NCBI GenBank assembly: GCA_947311845.1
Contig: CAMZMU010000096.1
Coordinates: 10,433,203-10,497,202, forward strand
Origin: Poa pratensis
Taxonomy: Eukaryota > Streptophyta > Magnoliopsida > Poales > Poaceae
DNA: 64,000 nucleotides
Direction of reading: 5' to 3'
The notes beneath the pieces were generated by a model. It saw only the letters and a list, made by a program, of their open reading frames with translations, was not told the DNA's origin and did no database searches. Below, piece after piece: positions 1 to 8,822 of this stretch (position 1 is the first letter of the stretch; every line of letters begins with the position of its first letter). The translations under genes were made by a program, and so were the position numbers.

Positions 1-73
1 TACAAAGTAACACACTACTCTACAACATGTTTCAATAGCTCTCTCCTTGCATATCCTGAGCATATACCAATAC
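1..73. other. Host flank left of the first retrotransposon
   Basis: Non-coding AT-rich sequence. Its last five bases, AATAC (69-73), form the left target-site duplication of the gypsy element that starts at 74. The same pentamer follows the right LTR at 13310-13314. Before the insertion this sequence was therefore continuous with the DNA from 13315 onward. Confidence 0.7.
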
Positions 74-559
74 GACATGGTATCGATCGGGTACCCTACC
101 ATGAGGGTACCTGGTGCACGTATCGACTAGGCCCAACTATCAGAGCCTACATGAAGCCCATGAAGGGAGGCCCACGAAGATGGAGTATCCTCCAAGTTTG
201 GCGAAACAATAGTCGGTTTAGAGTTTCCTTACTTGTAAATCGAGTCGGTTACGAACACCCGAGACCCAGCCTATTATTTAAGGACTGGGAGGGCCATCGA
301 ACCAGACCACGTACTTTCAGAGCCACCAAAACCCTAGCGAGATCGACATCTCGCCGGGACCTTGTAACCATCATATTCACAAAGCAATAACAGACAGGCA
401 GGACGTAGGGGTGTTACCTCCACACGAGGGCCCTGAACCTGGGTAAAATCTTTGCCCTGCTTGTCAGCCGACGATACTTCCAGCTCTACCACGTTCTCTC
501 CCCCATATTCATAACCTAGGGACCTTAACCATGGGTCTTGATGAGTCTACCCCTCGTCA
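74..559 (+). repeat. 5' LTR of the Tat element
   Basis: It matches 12821-13309 almost base for base from the GGGTACCCTACCATGAGG block onward. It ends in CTCGTCA two bases before the primer-binding site. The first bases are degraded: the 3' copy begins TGACATGGG and this one GACATGG. A possible TATA-like TATTATTTAAGG lies near 270-283, inside the LTR, where a promoter would be expected. Confidence 0.93.
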
Positions 560-561
560 AG

Positions 562-579
562 TGGCGCCGTCTGTGGGAA
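562..579 (+). promoter_or_regulatory. Primer-binding site (PBS) of the Tat element
   Basis: TGGCGCCGTCTGTGGGAA begins two bases after the 5' LTR. A tRNA 3' end would anneal here to prime minus-strand DNA synthesis. TGGCGCC is the usual start of plant gypsy primer sites. Which tRNA matches the whole site was not determined. Confidence 0.85.
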
Positions 580-617
580 AGAATAGCGCTGGACTCGAAG
601 TTTCGCCGGTCCCAACA

Positions 618-779
618 GCAAACGGCAAATCGCCGATCACACCAGCAAACGGCAACTCGCCGATCTCATCTGCAAACGGCAACTCGCCGGCCATGTCAGC
701 AAACAGCAACTCGCCGATCCAGGCGACACACGGCGACTCGCCGATCCACTCGAAAAGCGGCAGCCTGCCCGCTTCACCT
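618..779 (+). repeat. 27 bp minisatellite in the gag leader
   Basis: Six consecutive 27 bp units begin at 618, 645, 672, 699, 726 and 753. The first four are close to GCAAACGGCAACTCGCCGAT plus a variable tail, and the last two are diverged. The period is a multiple of three, so an open frame reads through with a 9-residue repeat (ANGNSPI core). Confidence 0.85.
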
Positions 780-905
780 GCAAAAAGCGCATCTGCTCTT
801 CCAATGAATTTCAATCCGCACTCGCCGAGCTTCAGGAGGCGTTTTCCGGCCTTGAATCAGGTTTGAGTTTGACTGTTGGAGCATTCAATTTTTTCGTAAA
901 CAATC

Positions 906-3090
906 TTGGCACGCAGGACTCGACAGATCCGCAACAACTGGCTGGGCGCACTCGAGGCTCCGTCGACTGCGCTCGCCCCGTCGTCGATTCCTGAAGCCTG
1001 CTCGCCCGCAACAACCATGTCGACCGGCGAGATCGACAGGTTCATGATGACGGAACTCCAAGGCGAGGAGGCAGAATCAGCATACCGCACAAGCAACGTC
1101 GACTTCAACCTACCACTCGACGAGAGTTTCGACTGCGGGATCTCCCTCGATGACTTCTACGAGCCCGCGATTCATAACGACAGCAACGTCGACTCGGAGA
1201 TCTTCACCAACACCAACCTCGACTCAGAAATCCATAATGGTTCGCCAACACCGAGATGAGCATAGGCGATGAGCACATCGACAACGAGATTCGCCTCGAA
1301 GATCTACTCGATGAACACACTGGCTCTGACATGAGCCTCGACGGCGACGTCGAGTCCATGACTGGAATCGACAGCACATACACCTGTCCACGGGTCACGC
1401 CCCATCAGGTCTACGTGGCCTTCTCCGCAGAATCATCCGCAGACGCAGCCGCTCGCAGGCCTGCACAATTCCCATGCACGGTAACCATGCCGGATGGGGT
1501 CACAACCTTGACAATCACGGAGGAGATGGCAGCAAAAGCAGATAAAGTCATAAAGGAGTGCACAATGATGCCACCAAATTCCACCCCAGAGGAGATGTTG
1601 ACCTTCCAGTACTTCAACTGGCAGGAGTCAATTCGACTGCAAAACTACCGAGCGACGCTCGAGAGCGCAAAAGGCAAGCCAGCCTCTCGAGTGCCCGAAG
1701 AAGGGAGCAATCCCTCGGGTCCACAATGCAACCAACCCCACGACCTAGGTCGCGGTTGGCAAGCCTTCCAGAACATGAAAGGGTAGCAATCACCCGTAAC
1801 CTGTCGTTCATGACAGAGGACGCTAACGGAATCCCAGTGCCCAAAACTGCTGCGGGTGCATTATTCTCCGTAGGTGCTTACCTCAAGGCAATGCAACCTC
1901 CGGCGAATGACCCTAACGCAGCCCTGCATCGCCAACAACTCAAATCGCTAGCTCTAGCGGCACAGGCTATACAGCCAGAAGACAAAACTCCAGCAAGGAA
2001 TCGCGATCGCGACATAGTCGACTCACGACACGCAGCACATCATCGCAGTGGTCGCAGCCACCACTCGGATGAAGGAAGGAGAAGCACGCGCCGGCACAGG
2101 TCCAGCAGAAGCAGATCTCGAAGATCCTATAGCAGCGATTCATACTCTGATCGTGAACCAGAGCCATGCGGAGCATTGTGCTTCACTCGACGCATCCGTG
2201 AGACGCGGATGCCCAAAGGTTCAAGTTGACAGGCGAACAACCCAAGTACAACGGTCGCCAAGAACCTTCCGGGTGGCTAGAAGATTACAGACTCGCCGTG
2301 GCATGCCAGCGTGGCACGAACACCACGGCGATGCAGTACATACGACTCATGCTCGAAGGAACTGCCCGCGACTGGCTCAAGGCTCCCTCCATCATCATAC
2401 GACTCGTGGGACGATTTCCGCAGAGACTTCATCAAAAACTTCGAGCCTCTATGTGAGCGCCCGAAGACATTCGAAGAATTAAGGGCATGCACTCAACGAT
2501 CAGACGAGTCGTTGAGATCATACATACGGCGGTGGACCGAAATACGCAATTCGGTTGGCAAAGTGTCAGAAGACAGGGCCATGGATGCCTTCATACAAGG
2601 TCTCGCCAGGAAGGACTTCAAAGAGGCACTGGTCGTGAAAAGCCAACCTCCCTGGCTGACCTCATCAAAGTTGCGACTGAGTGGGCAGATGGAGAGGATT
2701 CTGTACGCAGATCCCGTGCTTCCCCACCACGCGACAACTACGAAAGCGGCAGTCGAGGCCGCAGAGATTCATACAGAGAAGATCGCAGGCGCAAACGTTC
2801 CAAACGTCCTTACGACGATAACAGACCCGAGTTCATGGCGGCTGGATACACACAACCCCGGGAGACCAAGATAGAAGCAATCGACGCTCGGATGATCGAC
2901 GGGACAGTCGAGATCGCGAGCAGCGGAGCGACAGCTACAAAAGGCAAGAATGGCGCAAACGCAGCGACGCAAAACCCGAGCGGTCATTCGAGGAAAAGAT
3001 GGACGACTGGTGCAGATTCCACCTCTTCAAGGGGACGACGGAAAACTACGCTCCAATCACACCCTAAGGAACTGCAGGGAATTCGACCAA
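906..3090 (+). pseudogene. Gag region of the Tat element, broken by frameshifts
   Basis: Gag would form the particle shell. Coding potential runs through 906-1259, 1256-1680, about 1640-2220, 2226-2400, about 2400-2660 and 2640-3060, each in a different frame, so at least four frame changes are needed. The central part is a retrotransposon gag domain (PF03732 type): LTGEQPKYNG, WLEDYRLAVACQ, a block ending ARDWLKA, then WDDFRRDFIKNFEPLCERP and a YIRRWTEIRNSV helix near 2520. Upstream lies an acidic N-terminal stretch and an Arg/Ser-rich block near 2040-2160. Downstream is a basic stretch rich in R, D and S. No clear CCHC zinc knuckle was seen. Confidence 0.8.
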
Positions 3091-4105
3091 ATGGCGACTG
3101 ACTACATGATACGACTCAAAAGGTACGGCCCAGCACCTGCTCAGCCCACGCCTGCACCCGCACCACAGCCGAACGCTGTGCCCGCTCTCATGGCGCCACA
3201 GCCGCCACCGCAACCACCACCACAGCCTGCTCCAGGCGCAAACCTCGCAGGTGCCATACAACCCGTACTACGGGCGGAAGATGATCAATATCCACAGCCC
3301 CACGGGCAGATGTACATGATACAAAAGGGTCGCCCCTCCAACAGGCAGCAAAAGCTAATCACTCGACAGGTGAACATGGCTGTCATGGCACCTCCTGCCA
3401 TGCCCGAATTTCTGAAGGGATCGGAAACCATCATAAGCTTCAGTCGAGAGGATCATCCCCCAGCTGTAGTTCGACCAGGGCACGCGGCTCTGGTACTCGA
3501 CGCGCAAATAGGAGGCTACGCCATGACCAAGGTCTTCATGGATGGAGGCAGCGGCATAAACATCATCTTCGCGGACACGCTCCGCAAAATGAACAGGTCA
3601 GTCGAAAACCTCCCAAAATCTTCAAATACCTTCCACGGTATCGTTCCTGGCAAAGCAATTAGCCCAGAAGGCACCATACAACTCGACGTTACGTTCGGGG
3701 ACAAAAGCCACTTCAGGACAGAGTCGATTGAGTTCGAGGTCGTCGACTGGAAATCACAATACCATGCTATTCTTGGTCGCCCGACGTTTGCTCGATTCAT
3801 GGCGGTGCCACACTACGTACCTCACGCTGAAGATGCCAGGACCAAAGGGAGTCATTACTGTCCGTGGAAACTTTCAAAGGTCCGATGCTTGCGACCGCGA
3901 GTTCAGCAAAATCTCCGAGATGTTCGGGGTGGAAGAATCACTCGCCGACCTGGCGATTTCCAACGACCGCACACTCCTTCCGGAGCATAAGAAGTTGGCA
4001 GTCGACAGATCCTTCAATGCTACAAATGACACAAGGTCGCATCAGGTGCACCCGACCGATCCGTCCAAGACAGTCAACGTATCTTCGAGCCTGCCTATCG
4101 CATAG
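3091..4105 (+). pseudogene. Aspartic protease region of the Tat polyprotein
   Basis: A Pro/Gln-rich linker (near 3135-3250) leads into a retropepsin-like domain. The catalytic loop reads KVFMDGGSGINIIF near 3532, so the usual D-T/S-G is D-G-G here. A second hallmark, HAILGRPTFARFMAVPH, lies near 3763-3810. The frame shifts near 3815 into the next one, which continues as MPGPKGVITVRGNF and then hits an in-frame TAG near 4103 just before the RT region. This protease would cut the polyprotein. The shift and the stop make this copy defective unless they are bypassed. Confidence 0.78.
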
Positions 4106-4152
4106 GAAGGCGCGCTCGTCGAATTCCTCCGTGAGAACTGGGAAATATTTGC

Positions 4153-5859
4153 GTGGTGTCCAGCCGACATGCCAGGTATTCCCAGGGAATTCGCCGAGCA
4201 CTCTCTCCAATTGTTTCCAGATGCAAAGCCAGTCAAGCAAACGATGCGTCGAATCTCCCAAAGCGAACCGCAGTCGAATCTGAAGTCGACCGGTTACTCG
4301 CAGCAGGATTCATTAGGGAAATCAAGAAATCACAATGGGTGGCCAACCCCGTACTCGTAGAGAAGAAGCATACAGACATCCTTCGGATGTGCGTGGACTT
4401 CACAGCGCTGAACAAGTGCTGTCCAAAGGATCACTTCCCGCTACCCCGAATCGACCAGATCGTCGACTCCACCGCCGGATGCGCACGACTCTCCTTTCTG
4501 GATGCTTACTCAGGTTATCACCAGATAAGGATGAAGCAAGAAGACGAAGAAAAAACGGCGTTCATAACCCCACTCGGGGTCTACTGCTACACAACTATGC
4601 CCTTTGGGCTCAAAAACGCGGGTGCAACATACCAGCGCATGATGCAGGACTGCCTCAAAAAGCAAATCGGACGCAACGTCCAGGTCTACGTGGATGACAT
4701 TGTCATTACCACAAGGGAAGAACACACACTACTCGACGATTTGAGGGAGACGTTCGCAAACCTCAAACGCTTCCATATCAAGCTCAATCCTAAGAAGTGC
4801 ACGTTCGGCGTTCCAGCCGGGCAGCTCCTAGGGTACCTAGTCTCTGCCCGTGGAATCGAAGCAGACCCGGAGAAAATACAGGCCATCCTCACAATGCAAA
4901 GGCCTTCAAAGCTTCACGATGTGCAGAAACTAGCAGGACGAGTAGCAGCGCTCAGTCGATTCATCAGCAAACTGGGTGAAAAGGCTCTACCATTCTATCG
5001 ACTGATGAAGAAGGCGGACAAGTTCGAGTGGACGCCAGAAGCTGAAGCAGCCTTCACAGATCTCAAGCGGATCCTCACAAGCCCTCCGATCCTCGTCGCA
5101 CCTAAGGAACGGGAACCACTCTACCTGTATGTCTCGGCTACAAACAGGGTGGTGAGCACCGTACTGGTAGTCGAACGCATGGAGGAGGGGCACATCCAAA
5201 GCATACAACGTCCAGTCTACTACCTGAGCGAGGTTCTCTCCATATCAAAACAGCGGTACCCGCACTATCAAAAGCTGGCATACGCTGTATTCATGTCCTC
5301 AAGGAAGTTGACACACTACTTCACCGAGCACCCGATCACCGTGGTAAGTAACTCAGCAATCGGTGATATCCTCACAAACCCCAATGCAACGGGTCGAGTC
5401 GCAAAATGGCTCATCGAGCTGGCTCCAAGAGACATCAAGTACGAGCACCCGAAGGCTATCAAAGCACAAGTCCTACCCGACTTCACAACCGAGTGGATAG
5501 AGGCCCAATTACCTGGAGCACCAGACGTGTCCAATTCCTGGACCATGTACTTCGATGGGTCCAAGAAACACGAAGGCGCAGGCGCAGGCGTCATCCTCAT
5601 ATCACCAAAAGGGGACAAGCTACGTTATGTTTTGCAGATGGGATTCAAACTACCCTCCAATAACGAGGCTGAATACGAGGCTCTGATCCATGGCATGCGG
5701 ATGGCAAAAGCACTTGGGTGCACTCGATTGATGATCTACGGCGACTCCAATCTCGTGGTGCAGCAAACAATGAAGGCCTGCGACGCAATCGCGGACAACA
5801 TGATCGCTTATCGCGACCTGTACAACACACTGGAGGGCAGCTTCGAGGCTGTGAGTTGA
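4153..5859 (+). CDS. Reverse transcriptase, RNase H and second (archaeal-like) RNase H
   Basis: This open segment of the pol polyprotein copies element RNA into DNA. Its left edge is a GTG where the frame opens, not a true start. RT motifs run in order: VESEVDRLLAAGFIREI, RMCVDFTALNK, LSFLDAYSGYHQI, MPFGLKNAGATYQR and the catalytic YVDD near residues 179-182. The RT-linked RNase H spans about residues 280-400. A second RNase H follows from about residue 462 (MYFDGSK, then NNEAEYEAL and YGDSNLVV, giving D, E and D). Its last part (ESNEEADMLANLG near 5876) lies in another frame, so a frameshift near 5850 cuts it. A tandem second RNase H is known from Tat-lineage plant elements. Confidence 0.9.
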   Translation: MVSSRHARYSQGIRRALSPIVSRCKASQANDASNLPKRTAVESEVDRLLAAGFIREIKKSQWVANPVLVEKKHTDILRMCVDFTALNKCCPKDHFPLPRIDQIVDSTAGCARLSFLDAYSGYHQIRMKQEDEEKTAFITPLGVYCYTTMPFGLKNAGATYQRMMQDCLKKQIGRNVQVYVDDIVITTREEHTLLDDLRETFANLKRFHIKLNPKKCTFGVPAGQLLGYLVSARGIEADPEKIQAILTMQRPSKLHDVQKLAGRVAALSRFISKLGEKALPFYRLMKKADKFEWTPEAEAAFTDLKRILTSPPILVAPKEREPLYLYVSATNRVVSTVLVVERMEEGHIQSIQRPVYYLSEVLSISKQRYPHYQKLAYAVFMSSRKLTHYFTEHPITVVSNSAIGDILTNPNATGRVAKWLIELAPRDIKYEHPKAIKAQVLPDFTTEWIEAQLPGAPDVSNSWTMYFDGSKKHEGAGAGVILISPKGDKLRYVLQMGFKLPSNNEAEYEALIHGMRMAKALGCTRLMIYGDSNLVVQQTMKACDAIADNMIAYRDLYNTLEGSFEAVS

Positions 5860-6138
5860 GGCACATAGGAAGGGAAAGTAACGAAGAAGCAGACATGCTA
5901 GCCAATCTTGGCTCAACTGGCGCACAAATTCCACCTGGTGTCTTCCTCGAGCGCATCGAACACAGATCTATCAAGGAGAAACGAGAGCCTCCTCCGTCGA
6001 CTACGCCAGCCAAAAGCAAAGCGCCCAGCACAGAGGACCCCCCAGTCGAGGTACTCCTCATTGAGCCAACTTGGACTCAACCTTTTCTGGCTTACATACT
6101 CCGCGCGAGCTACCAGATGACATAACCGAGTCCCGCGC

Positions 6139-7227
6139 GTGACTCGAAGATCAAAAGCATACACCGTTATCAACGGCGAGTTATACAAGCGCAGCATATC
6201 AGGTATGTTCCAAAGATGCATCGCATTCGAAGATGGCCAAGCCATACTTCGAGATATTCATGCAGGTACCTGTGGGCATCACGCCAGCAGTCGATCACTC
6301 GTAGCCAAAGCCTTTCGCGCAGGGTTTTACTGGCCTACAGCACTCAAAGACGCGGAGGACATAGTCAAAAGGTGCGTCGGCTGCCAGAAATTCGCAACAA
6401 GGCCGCACGCACCCGCATCGGCGTTGAAGACTATACCGCTGGCCTGGCCTTTCGCCCAATGGGGGCTCGATATGGTTGGGCCACTCAAAAAATCATCGCA
6501 TGGCGGGCATACTCACCTACTGGTGGCAGTCGACAAGTTCACAAAGTGGATCGAGGCGGTCCCCATCACAAATTCGACTGCTACTACGGCAGTCAACTTC
6601 ATAAAGAGCATCATCTACCGCTTCGGTGTCCCAAACAGTATCATCACTGATAACGGCACAAACTTCACGGCTGAGGAGTTCAAAACCTTCTGCAAAGAGC
6701 AAGACATTACGCTCAACTACGCATCCGTGGCACATCCACAATCCAATGGCCAAGTCGAAAAGGCCAATGGACTTGTGACGAGTGGGATCAAGAAGCGCCT
6801 CCTGGTGCCACTCAAAAGAGCTGCGGGTGCTTGGGTCGAAGAACTACCATCTGTGCTATGGAGCCTACGCACAACTCCCAACACTTCTACGCAGTTCACC
6901 CCATTCTTCATGGTCTATGGTGCAGAGGCAATTCTGCCATCAGATGTAAGGTTCAATGCGCCACGAGTTGAAGCATACAATGAAGAAGACGCGAAGAAGC
7001 ACTCGAAGACGCAGTCGACTTGCTCGATGAGCGCGACACGGCCTTGGCCCGCACAGCTGTTTACCAGCAGGACCTTCGCAACTACCAGCCGTCGACTGCG
7101 CACCAGGTCCTTCGTCGTTGGCGACCTGGTTCTTCGACTGAAGCAAAAGAAGGTGCACAAGCTCGCTTCCCCATGGGAGGTCCCTTCATCATCACGGAGG
7201 TCCTTGGTGGAGGCGCATATCGACTGA
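6139..7227 (+). CDS. Integrase segment of the Tat polyprotein
   Basis: Integrase inserts the DNA copy into the genome. The N-terminal zinc finger is visible as H and H near HAGTCGHHASS and C-x2-C in RCVGCQKF. The catalytic D-D-E core is visible as GLDMVGPL, SIITDNGTNF and the glutamate in NGQVEKANG. The C-terminal part (SFVVGDLVLRL, then GPFIITEVLGGGAYRL) needs a frame change near 6990 and another near 7180 and ends about 7300. The GTG at the left edge is only where the frame opens. These breaks make the enzyme doubtful in this copy. Confidence 0.88.
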   Translation: MTRRSKAYTVINGELYKRSISGMFQRCIAFEDGQAILRDIHAGTCGHHASSRSLVAKAFRAGFYWPTALKDAEDIVKRCVGCQKFATRPHAPASALKTIPLAWPFAQWGLDMVGPLKKSSHGGHTHLLVAVDKFTKWIEAVPITNSTATTAVNFIKSIIYRFGVPNSIITDNGTNFTAEEFKTFCKEQDITLNYASVAHPQSNGQVEKANGLVTSGIKKRLLVPLKRAAGAWVEELPSVLWSLRTTPNTSTQFTPFFMVYGAEAILPSDVRFNAPRVEAYNEEDAKKHSKTQSTCSMSATRPWPAQLFTSRTFATTSRRLRTRSFVVGDLVLRLKQKKVHKLASPWEVPSSSRRSLVEAHID

Positions 7228-7510
7228 AGCACGCGAAGACAGGCGAACTTCTCATAATCCTTGGAACGTTGCGCATCTGCGCCGTTTCTACGCATAAAGT
7301 GCTCACAGTCATACAATGTAATAGGCTATATGTCGGATGGCTGCAGGTTTCAGACGCGCTCTTTTCCTTACCAGGGTACCTAAGGGGACTGGAAGGTTTT
7401 TAATGAGGCGGCCTGCAGCCTAACATTCAAAAGAGGAATAAAATCAATGTTCCTTCGACTTCTTTGTGGTTACTACCCGCATAATTCATACCTTAACCGC
7501 ACCCGAAACC

Positions 7511-7785
7511 CTCGGGGGCTGTGTTATCGATCAAATGAGCTCTCGCTCTTGCAGAAACACAATGCCTTAGCCGCACCCGAATGCTCGGGGGCTGCGTAAC
7601 AAGGATCCAAACAAAGAACACAAAAACTCTGCAGCCGCACTCGAATACTCGGGGGCTGCACAGTCATTGGTTCACAACCAACACATATTTCACAAACCCC
7701 GCTCGACTGACTCGGGGGCTCGACAAAAAATCAAAGTATACAAACTATACAATATACAAAGAGTCAAAAATTACACTCGGGGGCT
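7511..7785 (+). repeat. Five PPT-like copies of CTCGGGGGCT after integrase
   Basis: Exact copies of CTCGGGGGCT lie at 7511-7520, 7584-7593, 7648-7657, 7711-7720 and 7776-7785. Three of them lie in longer repeats of the form GCCGCACCCGAATACTCGGGGGCTGC. The same decamer occurs at 12210-12219 and in the true polypurine tract at 12809-12818. They mark the junction between the integrase end and the end of the convergent antisense gene. Confidence 0.85.
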
Positions 7786-7910
7786 GCCCCCTATACAAAA
7801 ATTGCACTCGCAAACTATTCTAATCCTCAGGCTCGTCCTTTACGGGCAGCTCGGGACCGCAAAGCTGTTCGCGAGTGCACTCGATTAGTGTCTCCGCAGC
7901 TCGGATCGTG

Positions 7911-8652
7911 TCATCCAGTCTCTTTGTTCGAGAACCTCTCCGGCTGCAGGTGTCCGCAACACCAACCTTGGTTTCGACTACGCATATACGCCATTGCAGC
8001 GTTGGCTCCAATCACAAGTCTCTGAGACAGCAACTCTCGAATGGGATTTGTTTGACGGAAGATGTTCAACAAAGCACGAATCCCTTGTGGTTGTGGCCCC
8101 GCAGGAAAAAGAGTCTCGTTCAGGCGAATAAACGCTGCCCGGCATAACTCCAGCAGTTCAGCACTTCGCCAGACGCGATCCTTCAGGGTGGCGAGTATGC
8201 GGGCATGGTACCTATCAAGCCAAAAGTGTTGACGCCCAGTCGTAGGGTCGTCAACCACGCTATCCAGACGCCCTTCCACGCGAATCTTTTCAGCCTGGAA
8301 GTTGTCGACAAAGCCTACAAACACGGGCGCACCAGTCAGATCAAAAGGACAATAGCTACGCAAAAAGCTTGTAAACAGAGCAAGACTCGAACTTACACTC
8401 GAGTTGCCTGTTCACAAGATCCATCTCCCCGAGCACATATTCCTCGCGTTGGGTGGCCAACGCGGGTCTCGCCCTCAATCGATTCAGCTCAGCCTGGGCG
8501 TCCTTCAGATCTTGCTCCATTCTCACAAATTTGGCCTTCATAAACTCCATCACCTTGGCATCATTTACCACCTGACCCTGGGATCGGGTGGTGATTGGAG
8601 CCTGCGAGGAACTAGTCGCAGTAGCAGGTTCTCGTGACTGTTCAAAGAGCAT
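7911..8652 (-). pseudogene. Distal antisense ORF of the Tat element (coiled coil plus conserved tail)
   Basis: Two open stretches lie in different frames. The first (about 8652-8398) begins with a Ser/Thr/Gln-rich segment and continues as a predicted coiled coil (KFVRMEQDLKDAQAELNRLR). The second (8355 down to about 7911) holds CPFDLTGAPVFVGFVDNF, HFWLDRYHARILATLKDRVW and a helical tail. They could join through a GT-AG pair of only 41 nt (8396-8356), which is short for a plant intron, so a frameshift is equally likely. It faces the sense pol genes tail to tail. No function is known. It may be the end of the same antisense gene as 8823-11541. Confidence 0.5.
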
Positions 8653-8822
8653 AATCACAAACACAAAGTTTGTGTCAGAAGCAAAACTCAGTCATAAGCA
8701 TACAACTCTCGAGTGAAAGACATTAGCAAAAGACTATTTGCATAAACAAGGTAGCACAAACAAAGCGCAGACTCGCGCAGTTCAGAAGGTATCATTACAA
8801 GGCATAAAACAAAAGGGTACAG

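Noticed and set aside
151..390. Open frame in the 5' LTR, repeated in the 3' LTR near 12902
   Set aside because: It lies fully inside LTR sequence, shows no domain, and differs between the two copies at the end by small indels. There is no support for a gene.
8356..8396. GT-AG intron of 41 nt in the distal antisense ORF
   Set aside because: Shorter than normal plant introns. A frameshift is just as likely, so it was not annotated as an intron.
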